DNA of 47,954 bases. Origin: a virus. The stretch lies in the IMG/VR virus record IMGVR_UViG_3300021343_000064, positions 1-47,954 of that record, one strand, 5' to 3'. The notes under the pieces were generated by a model, which was given only the letters and a program-made list of their open reading frames with translations, ran no database searches and was not told the origin of the DNA. Made by a program: the position numbers and the translations under genes. Below, one piece after another: positions 8,067-16,275 of the stretch. Position 1 is the first letter of the stretch. Each line of letters begins with the position of its first letter.

Positions 8067-11000
8067 GCTACTGCCCTCGTATTAACATCGCGTTTAAGCG
8101 TGCGATTGATGCGGTCCGCGTCCTCGCTGGCTTGCGATTTTGCGTCTTCGCGCTGCAAGGCTGCGCCTTCGGCAATCGCCGCGTTTTCCTCGCGCAATTG
8201 TTTAACCTCGGCTTTCAGCTCGTCCACCGATTGCACCAGCTTATCACTCGCCACAGAGGGTGGAGCGCTGAGCGTTACCGGGATCGTGCGACCATCGGGC
8301 AGCGGAACCGCAGCCTCTGGACCGGCCTCGCCAAAGATCGACGGCTCGTTAGCAATGCCGCCCTTGGCGTAAAAGCCGCCCCAACTCCAGCCGCTCAACG
8401 GATTGTTTTCGGCAAACCAGTCCTGGTAAGCCGCCACAAAGTCCGCGTTATTGGCGTCATAGTTGGCCAGCCAATCGCTCCAGGTGTCATAGCTATAACT
8501 GGGCGACTCCGGCTCTGGTGGCGCCTCATAACCGATAGCCTCCTGCACAGCAACCGGCAGCACAGCCAGGTTAATATCCAACTCCTCGGCCAGAGAACCG
8601 ATGGCCAGGTTAAACACATCACCCAGCGCCCGCAGCTCGTCTGTCATGGACGTATCGAGGCTGCCAAGGTCAACGCCAAAGCTCTCAGCCAAACCGGCCA
8701 GATCCTGCCCCATGCCCTCCAGCAGCTGCAGATTGCTCAAGCCGCCAAGCGCCTTACCCAACGCCTCAAGCTCGGACTTCATGTTGCCGTCAAGACCGTC
8801 AATTTTGAGCCCCAGGTTGCCCAGCAGCTCGCCATTGGTCAGGTTTAACGTACTGCCGAGCGCTACCAGTTGCTGCGCGCTGCTTTCGTTCAGGTTTTGG
8901 ATATCAATGCCGAGGTCATCGGCCAGGTCAGCAAAACTGGTACCCAGCAGGTCCAGCAGGTCAATGGAAGAGGTCTCCATCAGCCCGGCCAGATCGGCAA
9001 TTTTGCCCACCGTGTCGAGGCTCAGCGCTTCGATATTCAGCCCAAAGTCCTTGGCCAGATCATCGATATCAATCCCCAGCGACTCCATTAAAGTGCCGAC
9101 TGATACGTCCTTGGCCAGTCCCAGGTCGCCGAGCGCTGTCGCCAGTTCAGCCGCGTCGAGTTGCCGCGATTCCGAGGCTTCCTGAGCCCGTAGTGCCTCC
9201 AGTTCGGAATAAAGATCCGCCAGGGTATCAGAGTCCCCTACAGCGGTTTTAGCCGGCTCAGAGGCCCCACCAAACAGCGAGGACAGCCCGCCCAGTTCCT
9301 GATTCACGCCCAGGAAAATGTCGCGATAGTCGCCGCTGCTCGCGTAAAAGTCGCGGGCAATTTTCAGATAGTCGCCCGCGATTTTAGTCGCGTCCTGAGC
9401 TGCACCCGCATCGCCACCCTTGGCCGCGTCCACTGCTGCCTCGAATTGCGCGCGCGCCGCTGCCAGCTGCTGAGTTGGTGTCAATATAGACAGCTCACCC
9501 AGTTGCAGGGAGTCCACGTATTCAGATAAGCGCCTTTCCGCTGCCAGAGCATCGCTATAGCGTTTTTGCTCGGTGCGATAGAGCGAATCTGCCGCCTTTT
9601 GCTGCTCAGCAATACGCGCCTTTTCCTCTGCAATACGCTGCTCGATATCTGAACCAGCGCCGTATAGGCGATCAATCAGCGAGCCAATCCCAGACTCAAG
9701 GTTGGCGATTATGTCCTGGTGCTGCTCCAGCGCCTGGAAATACTCATCCATCACCGGGACCAGGGCCATGTATGCAGCAAACTGCTTTTGCGCCGCCTCG
9801 TCCGCCAGGTCCAGGGACTCGACCATAGCCTGAAACTCGCGCCGGGTTTCGGGCAGCTGGGCGTTAAGCTCAACAAAGGTTTTTTGCATTCCGTCCTGGA
9901 AAACCACAAACCGCTCGCTACCGGTCATAAACGCCGTGGCGTAGTTGTTAGCAGCGGCCGCGAACGCGTCCACGCCACCAAACAAACCGGTCAGCGTATC
10001 AGCCGCCCGTATGCCAGCCTCGTCCAGATCCAGGACGCGCATACCAATCTTGCCAATAACGTCGTTTGCGCCCACCAGGTTGATAGAGAGCCGCGTCAAC
10101 GTGGTCGCCGCGACTTCGCCCTCCTGGATCAAGTCCTTAAACGGGAAAGCGCTAACGGTTTTATTGAGCTGGCCGAACCAAAACGGCAAACCGCTGGCCA
10201 CCTGCTCGGTGTCGTCAAGTGTTGGCACAAAGCGATCCAGCACCAGCTTTAAGTCGCCAGTAGCGCTACCAACCAGGCCAACAGCCGAGATAATACCGCC
10301 CGCATGGTCGCTGATGTCCTTCATGGAAAGGCCCGCGGTCAGCGTGTCCATGGTCTCGTCGAACTTGCCGCCCACGGCATCGGACCAAGCTGTTACAAAT
10401 TCACCAGCGGCCTCATCAATCTGGTTTTGATCTACGCGGTTATATGCCGCCGAACCAAAAAAGGCGCCGTCTGCATGGCCTGCATCACCGGACTTCCCCT
10501 TTAAGGCAACGCCACCCAAATCGACGGACTGCCCCAAGGTTTCCGCCGCCGCGACCATGGACTGATCCATCAGCAAAAAAGCGTCCAGCATGGTGCGGGC
10601 CGCCTTATCGCCGTCGCCACCAACACGGCGTGACATAGACGTAAGCTCCAGGCCACTGGCTGCGATTTCGGTATCTTTCAGGTATCGCCCGCCATGCAAG
10701 TCGGCGGCATGTACGCCCAAAGAAACCCGCTTTTTACCGTCGCCACCAAAAGCCACGTCAGCCAACGCGCCCAGGGCTGCGCCGATAAGAGCGCCTACAG
10801 GGCCAGCCCAGGCGCCCATTTGCATGCCGAGGACAGCGCCGGAGGCTGCGCCAGCAAGGCCGCCGATAGTGCCGCCAGCTATCTGACCATAGCTGTGCTC
10901 GGCTTCCTTGCCGAAAAGGCCCTCACCTATGGCGTTACCAGCTTGGCCGCCCAGGTAACCAGCGCCGGCAGTAATCAGGCCGCCGCCTATCAGGCCACCG

Positions 11001-13027
11001 GGTAAACTGGCGGTATAGGCGGCCGCCGTTGACAGGCTCTCGGCAGCGCCAGCGAACCCCATGTCAGCCAGGAATTGAGCCGAGTGGCCCACACCTCGCA
11101 TTAGGGCGCCATTGGCACCAGCCAGAAAGCCACCTCCCTGCATCAAGTCGGTTAGGCTAAAGCCATTTTTAACCGCCCCAATGATATCGCCGGCATTGAT
11201 ACCGCTGCCGCCCGAGGCAAATGCGCTGCCGGAGCCACCCAGCCCCAGGGAGATTAAAATCTTTTTGGTGGTCGCCTGGTGGATCAATTCAGCCATCAGT
11301 TGCTTAAGGGCGTTCTTGATCTGGTCGGCAAAATCCGAGAAGGAATCAAAGGCGCCCTTCCAGGCATCCGCAAAGGCCGTATCAATGCGCTCGCTGGCCT
11401 TCTCCCAGGACTTGGCCACATCGTCGCTAACAGTTGCGCTGGTAGTGGCAACGCCGTCAGAGACCTTGCCCAGTTCCTCTAGGGTTTCCGTCGATTCCTT
11501 GGTGGACTCTTTGGCCTTTTTCTGGCTCAGCTCATACTTGATTAAGCTAATGATATTGTCGTCAATAGCTTTAACATTGGACTTGTGTTTTTTCTCCAAG
11601 GCCTTAAGGGTTTTCTCCAGGCTATCGCCCGCCTTTTCCCCTTTGGTCAAAGACTTGGCATAACTGTCCAGGCTGGCCGCAGTTTCATCCGCACCAACCT
11701 TATCTAAGGCCCCTGCCACCCATTCCAAAAAGCCGGCGTACTTTTCAGTAACCGCCCGCAAAGCTTCGTCCCACTTCGCGGAAATGTGCGCGGACATTAC
11801 TGCCCAGCCGTGCTTTAGGGTTTCAATTCCGGTCAGCGTCGCCCCCACAAATGCCAGAGCTGCAACGCGCACCTCTGTAAAATTACGTAACCAGCTGCCA
11901 AACTCCCAACCTGCAAACGCAGCAAACAGCAAGCCAAATGCAGTTTTTAATAGACCCGCCTGCACAATAGCCGCTTTGGTCATTGCGACAGAGGTGCCTA
12001 AAGAGGCGGTAAACATTCCAATGGGGCCGATACCAGCAGCGTAAGCCATTGAAGTGAATGCAATACCCTGACCTAGGGTGCGGGCTGCAGTCGCAGCAAC
12101 ACCCATTACAACCGGAGCGGCTGCCATGGCCACATAGAGTGCGCCACCAACAGCTGCGATTTTCGCGAGTCTTAAAGCGCCGTCAGTTACAATGTCAATA
12201 TTGTCTGACAGGTCGTTAAGCCATCCCGACATAGACTTGACGCCTTCGCCAAATGCCTCGGTAGCCCCAGAGTCACCCACAGATCGCCAAAAGCGGCCCA
12301 CTGAGTCCTCAAGATTGGACAGCTGGCCAGGTAGCCGCTCCATTTGGTTGGCCATAGCATCCCCGAACTTGTTCTCACCTATTTTTAATAGGTATTCTTC
12401 AATCTCGGAGGCGTTCTTCTTAACTGTGGTCGTCACGCCCTGGAACGTAAACGAGACATTATCGCCCTCGGTTTTGGCCTTAATGCCGAACTCTTTCAGC
12501 CGCTCAAATTCGCCTGTTGAGGCGTCTGCGACGGCTTCAATCATTTGCATCATGTCCTTACCCATGGCGGCCGCTGTGTTGCCATAGGAGGCCAGCGCTC
12601 GCTCGGAAGGGGTAAGACCAAGGGCAGATAATTTAATAAAGCCCTGGATAGATTGATCCAGGGTGTAGGGGGTTTTCGAGGCGAATTGCTCCAGCTTATC
12701 AAAGGCCAGGGCTGCCCTTGCTACGTCGCCGGTAATGGTTACCAGACTACCGCGCAGGGTTTCCGCCTCTCGGTTGATATCCTTAAAGGCAGTGAAAGCA
12801 GCAAAACCGCCAAGGGCCGTAAGAGCTCCGGCTGCCATAGTTTTCATATCGCCAAGGCTGCGGTTTACGCCGCTGATATCCTTGGTGTACTGCTTAGCGT
12901 AGGTCGAGCCTTTGCGCTTTTCTTTGTTGAGATTTTCAAATTCTCGGGTAGTGGCCTTGGTAGCTTTTACTGCGCCCTCGGCGTTGCCGTCAATGATAAA
13001 ACCATAGCGGTATTGCTTTTGCGCCAT
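8063..13027 (-). CDS. Tape measure protein, 1654 aa
   Basis: This is the longest gene of the window and sits directly after the tail chaperones, as tape measure genes do. The N-terminal 150 residues are charged helices. Residues about 270-390 hold hydrophobic segments (GGALYVAMAAAPVVMGVAATAA) and a second glycine-rich hydrophobic stretch lies around 680-800, consistent with membrane-interacting regions released at DNA entry. Residues about 1286-1495 form a leucine-rich array of degenerate repeats (LGIDIDDLAKDFGLNIEAL type). The C-terminus carries the characteristic GEAGPEAAVPLPDG motif and ends in a coiled coil. At about 3 residues per 1.5 A axial step its length implies a tail of roughly 240 nm, an estimate only. 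Confidence 0.92.
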   Translation of the reverse strand: MAQKQYRYGFIIDGNAEGAVKATKATTREFENLNKEKRKGSTYAKQYTKDISGVNRSLGDMKTMAAGALTALGGFAAFTAFKDINREAETLRGSLVTITGDVARAALAFDKLEQFASKTPYTLDQSIQGFIKLSALGLTPSERALASYGNTAAAMGKDMMQMIEAVADASTGEFERLKEFGIKAKTEGDNVSFTFQGVTTTVKKNASEIEEYLLKIGENKFGDAMANQMERLPGQLSNLEDSVGRFWRSVGDSGATEAFGEGVKSMSGWLNDLSDNIDIVTDGALRLAKIAAVGGALYVAMAAAPVVMGVAATAARTLGQGIAFTSMAYAAGIGPIGMFTASLGTSVAMTKAAIVQAGLLKTAFGLLFAAFAGWEFGSWLRNFTEVRVAALAFVGATLTGIETLKHGWAVMSAHISAKWDEALRAVTEKYAGFLEWVAGALDKVGADETAASLDSYAKSLTKGEKAGDSLEKTLKALEKKHKSNVKAIDDNIISLIKYELSQKKAKESTKESTETLEELGKVSDGVATTSATVSDDVAKSWEKASERIDTAFADAWKGAFDSFSDFADQIKNALKQLMAELIHQATTKKILISLGLGGSGSAFASGGSGINAGDIIGAVKNGFSLTDLMQGGGFLAGANGALMRGVGHSAQFLADMGFAGAAESLSTAAAYTASLPGGLIGGGLITAGAGYLGGQAGNAIGEGLFGKEAEHSYGQIAGGTIGGLAGAASGAVLGMQMGAWAGPVGALIGAALGALADVAFGGDGKKRVSLGVHAADLHGGRYLKDTEIAASGLELTSMSRRVGGDGDKAARTMLDAFLLMDQSMVAAAETLGQSVDLGGVALKGKSGDAGHADGAFFGSAAYNRVDQNQIDEAAGEFVTAWSDAVGGKFDETMDTLTAGLSMKDISDHAGGIISAVGLVGSATGDLKLVLDRFVPTLDDTEQVASGLPFWFGQLNKTVSAFPFKDLIQEGEVAATTLTRLSINLVGANDVIGKIGMRVLDLDEAGIRAADTLTGLFGGVDAFAAAANNYATAFMTGSERFVVFQDGMQKTFVELNAQLPETRREFQAMVESLDLADEAAQKQFAAYMALVPVMDEYFQALEQHQDIIANLESGIGSLIDRLYGAGSDIEQRIAEEKARIAEQQKAADSLYRTEQKRYSDALAAERRLSEYVDSLQLGELSILTPTQQLAAARAQFEAAVDAAKGGDAGAAQDATKIAGDYLKIARDFYASSGDYRDIFLGVNQELGGLSSLFGGASEPAKTAVGDSDTLADLYSELEALRAQEASESRQLDAAELATALGDLGLAKDVSVGTLMESLGIDIDDLAKDFGLNIEALSLDTVGKIADLAGLMETSSIDLLDLLGTSFADLADDLGIDIQNLNESSAQQLVALGSTLNLTNGELLGNLGLKIDGLDGNMKSELEALGKALGGLSNLQLLEGMGQDLAGLAESFGVDLGSLDTSMTDELRALGDVFNLAIGSLAEELDINLAVLPVAVQEAIGYEAPPEPESPSYSYDTWSDWLANYDANNADFVAAYQDWFAENNPLSGWSWGGFYAKGGIANEPSIFGEAGPEAAVPLPDGRTIPVTLSAPPSVASDKLVQSVDELKAEVKQLREENAAIAEGAALQREDAKSQASEDADRINRTLKRDVNTRAVA

Positions 13028-13386
13028 TACTCCACCTTTTCATTTAAGACGCCGAGCGCGCCAGACTCGATAAGCTGCACCTGCTCCAGCATTTCCTTTT
13101 TGTTATCAGTGGCAAAGATATCCATAGCCGCAAGCAGCGACGGCATATCAAGCCCCTGGTAAAAAATGGCCGTCATGCCGGCAATGACCCGCCACTGACC
13201 AGTGCAGGCAGCGAACAACTCAACAGCTGGGAGATTTTCGGGCCAAAGCTCGAAAGCCTCAATTTCGTCAGTGGTCGGGTCGTCAGGTGGCGCCTCTATC
13301 TGGATAAATTCCAGATCGTGCTCTACGTCGTCTTTACCGGCCGGCTTGCGACGTTTAAGAGCCCAGACGCGACCGGCCTCTATGAG
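13027..13386 (-). CDS. Tail assembly chaperone T-type extension (read by -1 frameshift)
   Basis: This frame has no convincing start codon but runs open from the end of the chaperone gene to the tape measure start. It encodes about 119 residues ending ...GLDMPSLLAAMDIFATDNKKEMLEQVQLIESGALGVLNEKVE. The pattern W....Q.RV..G.....QGLDMPSLL resembles DUF1799-type phage proteins. It is the equivalent of the T part of lambda gpGT: ribosomes shift at the upstream A-rich heptamer and make a fusion of about 235 residues. The stop codon TAA overlaps the tape measure ATG. Without frameshifting, only a TTG at 13218 could start it. Confidence 0.8.
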   Translation of the reverse strand, partial: LIEAGRVWALKRRKPAGKDDVEHDLEFIQIEAPPDDPTTDEIEAFELWPENLPAVELFAACTGQWRVIAGMTAIFYQGLDMPSLLAAMDIFATDNKKEMLEQVQLIESGALGVLNEKVE

Positions 13387-13733
13387 TTTTTTCGCTTGAG
13401 AAAGTCCCGGCCAAACTGAACTTTTAAGAAGGCATCAACCAGCGGCTTTCGCACATATTCCATATCAACCAGTTGCGTCAAGACTTCCTCAGAGAATTGA
13501 ACCTCTGCGCCGTCTTCGCCACGAATTCCCTTGATATCGACAACGTACTGGCTTAGCAGCTCCTCGTCTGACAGGTTGCCTCGCTCAACGTCCTGCATAA
13601 TGTCTTTGGCTTCACTGACAGGGAGCTTTTTAATCTCGGCAACAAAGTCCCCTTTTTGAGTTTTGCCCATATCGCCAGGAATAACGATATCAACGCGAGT
13701 TTTGATAGTGTCGATTTTGGAAAGTGTAAACAT
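13380..13733 (-). CDS. Tail assembly chaperone (gpG-like), 117 aa
   Basis: The protein (MFTLSKIDTIKTRVDIVIPG...) has the form of phage tail assembly chaperones: an N-terminal beta region, an acidic helical middle (DEELLSQYVVDIKGIRGEDG) and FSEEVLTQLVDMEYVRKPLVDAF near the end. It lies between tail tube and tape measure, as in lambda. The ATG at 13733 is preferred because family members start near this residue; an ATG at 13856, coupled to the tube-gene stop, would add a hydrophobic leader unlike the family. Its last codons include the frameshift site that leads into the T frame. Confidence 0.8.
   Translation of the reverse strand: MFTLSKIDTIKTRVDIVIPGDMGKTQKGDFVAEIKKLPVSEAKDIMQDVERGNLSDEELLSQYVVDIKGIRGEDGAEVQFSEEVLTQLVDMEYVRKPLVDAFLKVQFGRDFLKRKNS
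13386..13392 (-). promoter_or_regulatory. Programmed -1 frameshift slippery heptamer A AAA AAC
   Basis: On the coding strand the heptamer A-AAA-AAC lies in the right phase (X XXY YYZ) of the chaperone gene, two codons before its TAG. A -1 slip moves the ribosome into the long open T frame. Lambda uses GGGAAAG at the same place; A AAA AAC is a known slippery heptamer type. No strong downstream pseudoknot is obvious by eye. Confidence 0.8.
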
Positions 13734-13855
13734 AGGTCTAATACCTTTTTGCCCGTTAAAATTTCGTTTTGAATATTGTTGTTGCCCGTTAAATAAAGAA
13801 AAAAGGCCAGCAAGCGCCACGGGCAACAGCGCAAGCCAGCCATAAACTGTTGTCA

Positions 13856-14788
13856 TTACTTAATGGTCAGCGTCCATTCGTCGTCACCCGCATCAGTCGG
13901 GATATAACGCGCATCCATGGAGTAAGTCAGCAAGCCGTCAGAGTCCTGCATAGACAGCCCGGACAGCTGCACAGTGGCGCCGTCAAACTGACAAATATTG
14001 CCGGCAACGGTGCCATGGATTACTTGGATAGCTTGTGTAGTGACGCCGTTGTGGCTTTCCACCGCAGTGAAAAAGTCCTTAGTGGCAAGCGCAGGAGCCT
14101 CAACCGTAAAGTTACCGGCTGGAGCTCGATCGGTAATAATTACGCCCTCGTTATTGACCACATTTCGGTAAACAACATTGTTTGCCAGGTCAAAAGAAAA
14201 CGCCTCCGCATTGGCTGCATAAGCGCCAATAGTAAAGGTTGGAGTGTTTGCCTTAGTGACAGGAAGCGGAGTCTGGAAGTTAGACCAATCAGGGGTAATT
14301 GCACCAGCTGCAACAGGTTTTGCATACAAGCCGGTAAAGTTAAAACTCATGATCGGGATTTGCTCGCGGTTAAGCGAGAAAGAAACCGAGCCGCGAGCGC
14401 CCAGGATTTTATGCAGCTGGCCGTCGATAATGTAATGCAGTGAGGCGGACTCAAAAGCAGAACTAACCGGCTGATAGACGGTATCAACCAAGGCGGTTAC
14501 AGTTTCGGACAATCCGCAAGCGCGCAGCAACACACCATAAGCCGGCGCAGTGCCAGCAGCACCAGAGCCTGCCAGTTCCACCTCAAAAGAGCACTGCACA
14601 TTAGCGCCGGTATTAATCAGCTCGTCGTTGCCCAGGGCCTCGCGGTCGAGGTCGCGACCTACAGTGTTACCAGCATAAGGGGTGATACTGAGGTTTTTGG
14701 TCAAAATGGCGTTAGAGCCGACCGGGCTTGAGTCTGCCCCATAGGTAGACTCAATTTTTGCCAGGATATACTTTTTTCTGAATAGCAT
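13856..14788 (-). CDS. Tail tube protein, 310 aa
   Basis: The protein is beta-rich and starts MLFRKKYILAKIESTYGADSSP, typical of siphophage major tail (tube) proteins, which often begin with a K..KIE..YG.D..P segment. The body contains repeated short strands separated by glycines. It lies between the tail terminator and chaperone genes, where lambda has gene V. A separate C-terminal Ig-like module is not evident. It should polymerise into the tail tube that surrounds the tape measure. Confidence 0.8.
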   Translation of the reverse strand: MLFRKKYILAKIESTYGADSSPVGSNAILTKNLSITPYAGNTVGRDLDREALGNDELINTGANVQCSFEVELAGSGAAGTAPAYGVLLRACGLSETVTALVDTVYQPVSSAFESASLHYIIDGQLHKILGARGSVSFSLNREQIPIMSFNFTGLYAKPVAAGAITPDWSNFQTPLPVTKANTPTFTIGAYAANAEAFSFDLANNVVYRNVVNNEGVIITDRAPAGNFTVEAPALATKDFFTAVESHNGVTTQAIQVIHGTVAGNICQFDGATVQLSGLSMQDSDGLLTYSMDARYIPTDAGDDEWTLTIK

Positions 14789-14900
14789 TATCAGCTACCT
14801 CGGGTTTTTTGGTTTTTGTTTCGGGTTGTTTGTGGTCGGTGCGCTCAACTAGCACGCGCTCGCCGTCCCGCCGCTCATAGCGGCCGCCAGCATTTGCCAT
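14751..14900 (-). CDS. Small conserved tail-region protein, 49 aa
   Basis: A GGAG box eight bases upstream supports this ATG. The product, MANAGGRYERRDGERVLVER..., is highly charged and ends in a lysine-rich tail; it overlaps the tube-protein gene by 38 bases in another frame. Small proteins starting MAN.GGRY.RD recur next to tail tube genes in related phages, so I take it as real. It may assist tube assembly, but the role is unknown. Confidence 0.6.
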   Translation of the reverse strand: MANAGGRYERRDGERVLVERTDHKQPETKTKKPEVADNAIQKKVYPGKN

Positions 14901-14930
14901 GGGTGTTACTCCAGGAGTGAGAGGGAGGGG

Positions 14931-15314
14931 TTAACCGCGTATCTGCGTATCACTCTGGTAGGCCTCCTGCCACCAGATATAACCGCCTTGGATTTCGGAG
15001 GGCTTGCCACCCACCAATTCCATTGCGGCATGGTATTGGTCTGGCTGCCAGCCAAGCAGCGCGCCGCGAACCTCGGCTTTTAAAGCTTCGATATTGGCTG
15101 TCGGACCAACGATAAATAAGACTGCTTGCTTTATGTGCTTTTGCACTGTAGCGCTATCGTATTCACTGGCCCCGGCTTTCTCCTCGCCAGGGTAGATATA
15201 AATCGCTGGGGTCTCGGCCCGAAGATCATCGACCGGCGCCATTGAATATGCGTGTTCTATTTTTATAAAACTTGAAGTTTCGGCCTGTAGGCGCGTAACG
15301 ATCTCGTCAATCAT
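14931..15314 (-). CDS. Tail terminator protein (gpU-like), 127 aa
   Basis: The size, the MIDEIVTRLQAE... amphipathic first helix and the alternating strands (AIYIYPGEEKA, QAVLFIVGP) match tail terminator/minor tail U-type proteins, which cap the tail tube and join it to the head. It sits between the gpZ-like gene and the tube gene as in lambda. Its ATG overlaps the stop of the upstream gene by four bases. Confidence 0.7.
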   Translation of the reverse strand: MIDEIVTRLQAETSSFIKIEHAYSMAPVDDLRAETPAIYIYPGEEKAGASEYDSATVQKHIKQAVLFIVGPTANIEALKAEVRGALLGWQPDQYHAAMELVGGKPSEIQGGYIWWQEAYQSDTQIRG

Positions 15315-15916
15315 AAGGCCCCCGTTGCCGCTTTTATGAAATGGTCCATTTCATGGTTGAATTGATTGGGCAGTTCCTCAGATACAAACTCGCCTATTTT
15401 TTCAAGGACGTTTTTATTGCTGACTGCCTGGGGAATTGCCGGGCCGGTGAGCTTTTTAAGCTTCTCCTTAGCGGGGTTGCTGGCCATCTGCGTACCAGGG
15501 ATACGCCTAAAAATTTGCTGGCTGCCGCTGTCTTGCGCCGTGCCCACAAAACCCCCTTTAACAATGCTTGGGCGTCCCTTTTTCCACACCTTAACCTTGA
15601 CCTGCTTGCGCCAGCCCTTTTTCGTCCAAACGCGCTTAACTCCATTGGCGCCCATAAACTTAATCAGTGACGGCCGCGCTCCGGTATACTCCAGAATGCG
15701 CCGGGCTATACCATCGATAGTTGGGGCCTTTTTGATTTTCGCAGTCTTGGAGATATCACGAGCTTTAAAACGATATTCCTGCCGTACTTCCTTGCTGACC
15801 AGTGTGCGGCCCTTCCTGGTCGCTTTATACACTGCAGAGTTAAGCGCCCTTTCTACCGTTTTATGGCCAAAAATAGCTTTCAATTTGTCGATATCATCAA
15901 GGCGATATTCAATCAC
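15311..15916 (-). CDS. Minor tail protein Z-like (tail completion)
   Basis: The 201-residue protein is very basic, with a helix-rich start (KTVERALNSAVYKATRKGRTLVSKEVRQEY) and a KK/R-rich middle, as in the prophage minor tail protein Z family, which helps complete the tail before joining to heads. I chose the GTG overlapping the upstream TGA; the next upstream start is only a TTG. Order (FII-like, Z, U, V) is that of lambda. Confidence 0.75.
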   Translation of the reverse strand: MIEYRLDDIDKLKAIFGHKTVERALNSAVYKATRKGRTLVSKEVRQEYRFKARDISKTAKIKKAPTIDGIARRILEYTGARPSLIKFMGANGVKRVWTKKGWRKQVKVKVWKKGRPSIVKGGFVGTAQDSGSQQIFRRIPGTQMASNPAKEKLKKLTGPAIPQAVSNKNVLEKIGEFVSEELPNQFNHEMDHFIKAATGAL

Positions 15917-16212
15917 GTCACCACCCAAACAGCGGTGTAACCGTTGTCCTTTTCGGGCTTTTCCAGATACCAGGTACGACCGTCCTGCAAAATGGTATCG
16001 CCGTATTTTGGCGCCACCGGCAGCTCATCAAGGGCAAACCTTGCCAGATTCAACCGCCCGGCCACCTGGCCGTATTCGTCGTAATATTCAACGTTTCGCT
16101 TTATCGTTACATCAATGGTGTAGGAGTTGCCTGCCTGGGTGTAAGTGGAGCTTTTGCCAAAAACTCGCGCAGTTGCTGCGCTCATTCGTTTTTTTACGTC
16201 TTCAATTGCCAT
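15913..16212 (-). CDS. Head-tail attachment protein (FII-like), 99 aa
   Basis: The protein starts MAIEDVKKRMSAATARVFGKSSTYT and continues with beta strands (NSYTIDVTIKRNVEYYDEYG, APKYGDTILQDGRTWYLEKP), resembling phage head-tail joining proteins of the FII type that attach to the connector. It is the first gene after the capsid gene and its two terminators. The ATG is preferred over a GTG two codons upstream; neither has a strong ribosome site. Confidence 0.65.
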   Translation of the reverse strand: MAIEDVKKRMSAATARVFGKSSTYTQAGNSYTIDVTIKRNVEYYDEYGQVAGRLNLARFALDELPVAPKYGDTILQDGRTWYLEKPEKDNGYTAVWVVT

Positions 16213-16218
16213 AAGCAC

Positions 16219-16244
16219 AAAAGGCCCGCATTAACGGGCCTTTT
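16219..16244 (-). terminator. Strong bidirectional hairpin terminator after the capsid gene
   Basis: A perfect 10-bp stem (16219-16228 with 16235-16244), AAAAGGCCCG/CGGGCCTTTT with a six-base loop, ends in TTTT on either strand. On the minus strand it lies just past the capsid gene, so it should reduce transcription into the tail genes unless antiterminated. Confidence 0.75.
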
Positions 16245-16254
16245 CCTGTCTCAC

Positions 16255-16274
16255 AAGCCGCCTAAGCGGCTTTT
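16255..16274 (-). terminator. Second hairpin at the capsid gene end
   Basis: The AAGCCGC/GCGGCTT stem (16255-16261 with 16266-16272, loop CTAA) lies immediately after the capsid stop codon and in tandem with the stronger hairpin. The T run is better on the plus strand, so on the leftward transcript it may act more as a 3'-end stabiliser of capsid mRNA than as a terminator. Confidence 0.5.
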
Positions 16275-16275
16275 A

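Noticed and set aside
7991-8848. 285-codon rightward frame
   Set aside because: Antisense shadow of the tape measure C-terminus.
15366-16214. 282-codon rightward frame
   Set aside because: Antisense shadow of the gpZ-like and FII-like genes with a Ser/Arg/Leu-biased composition.
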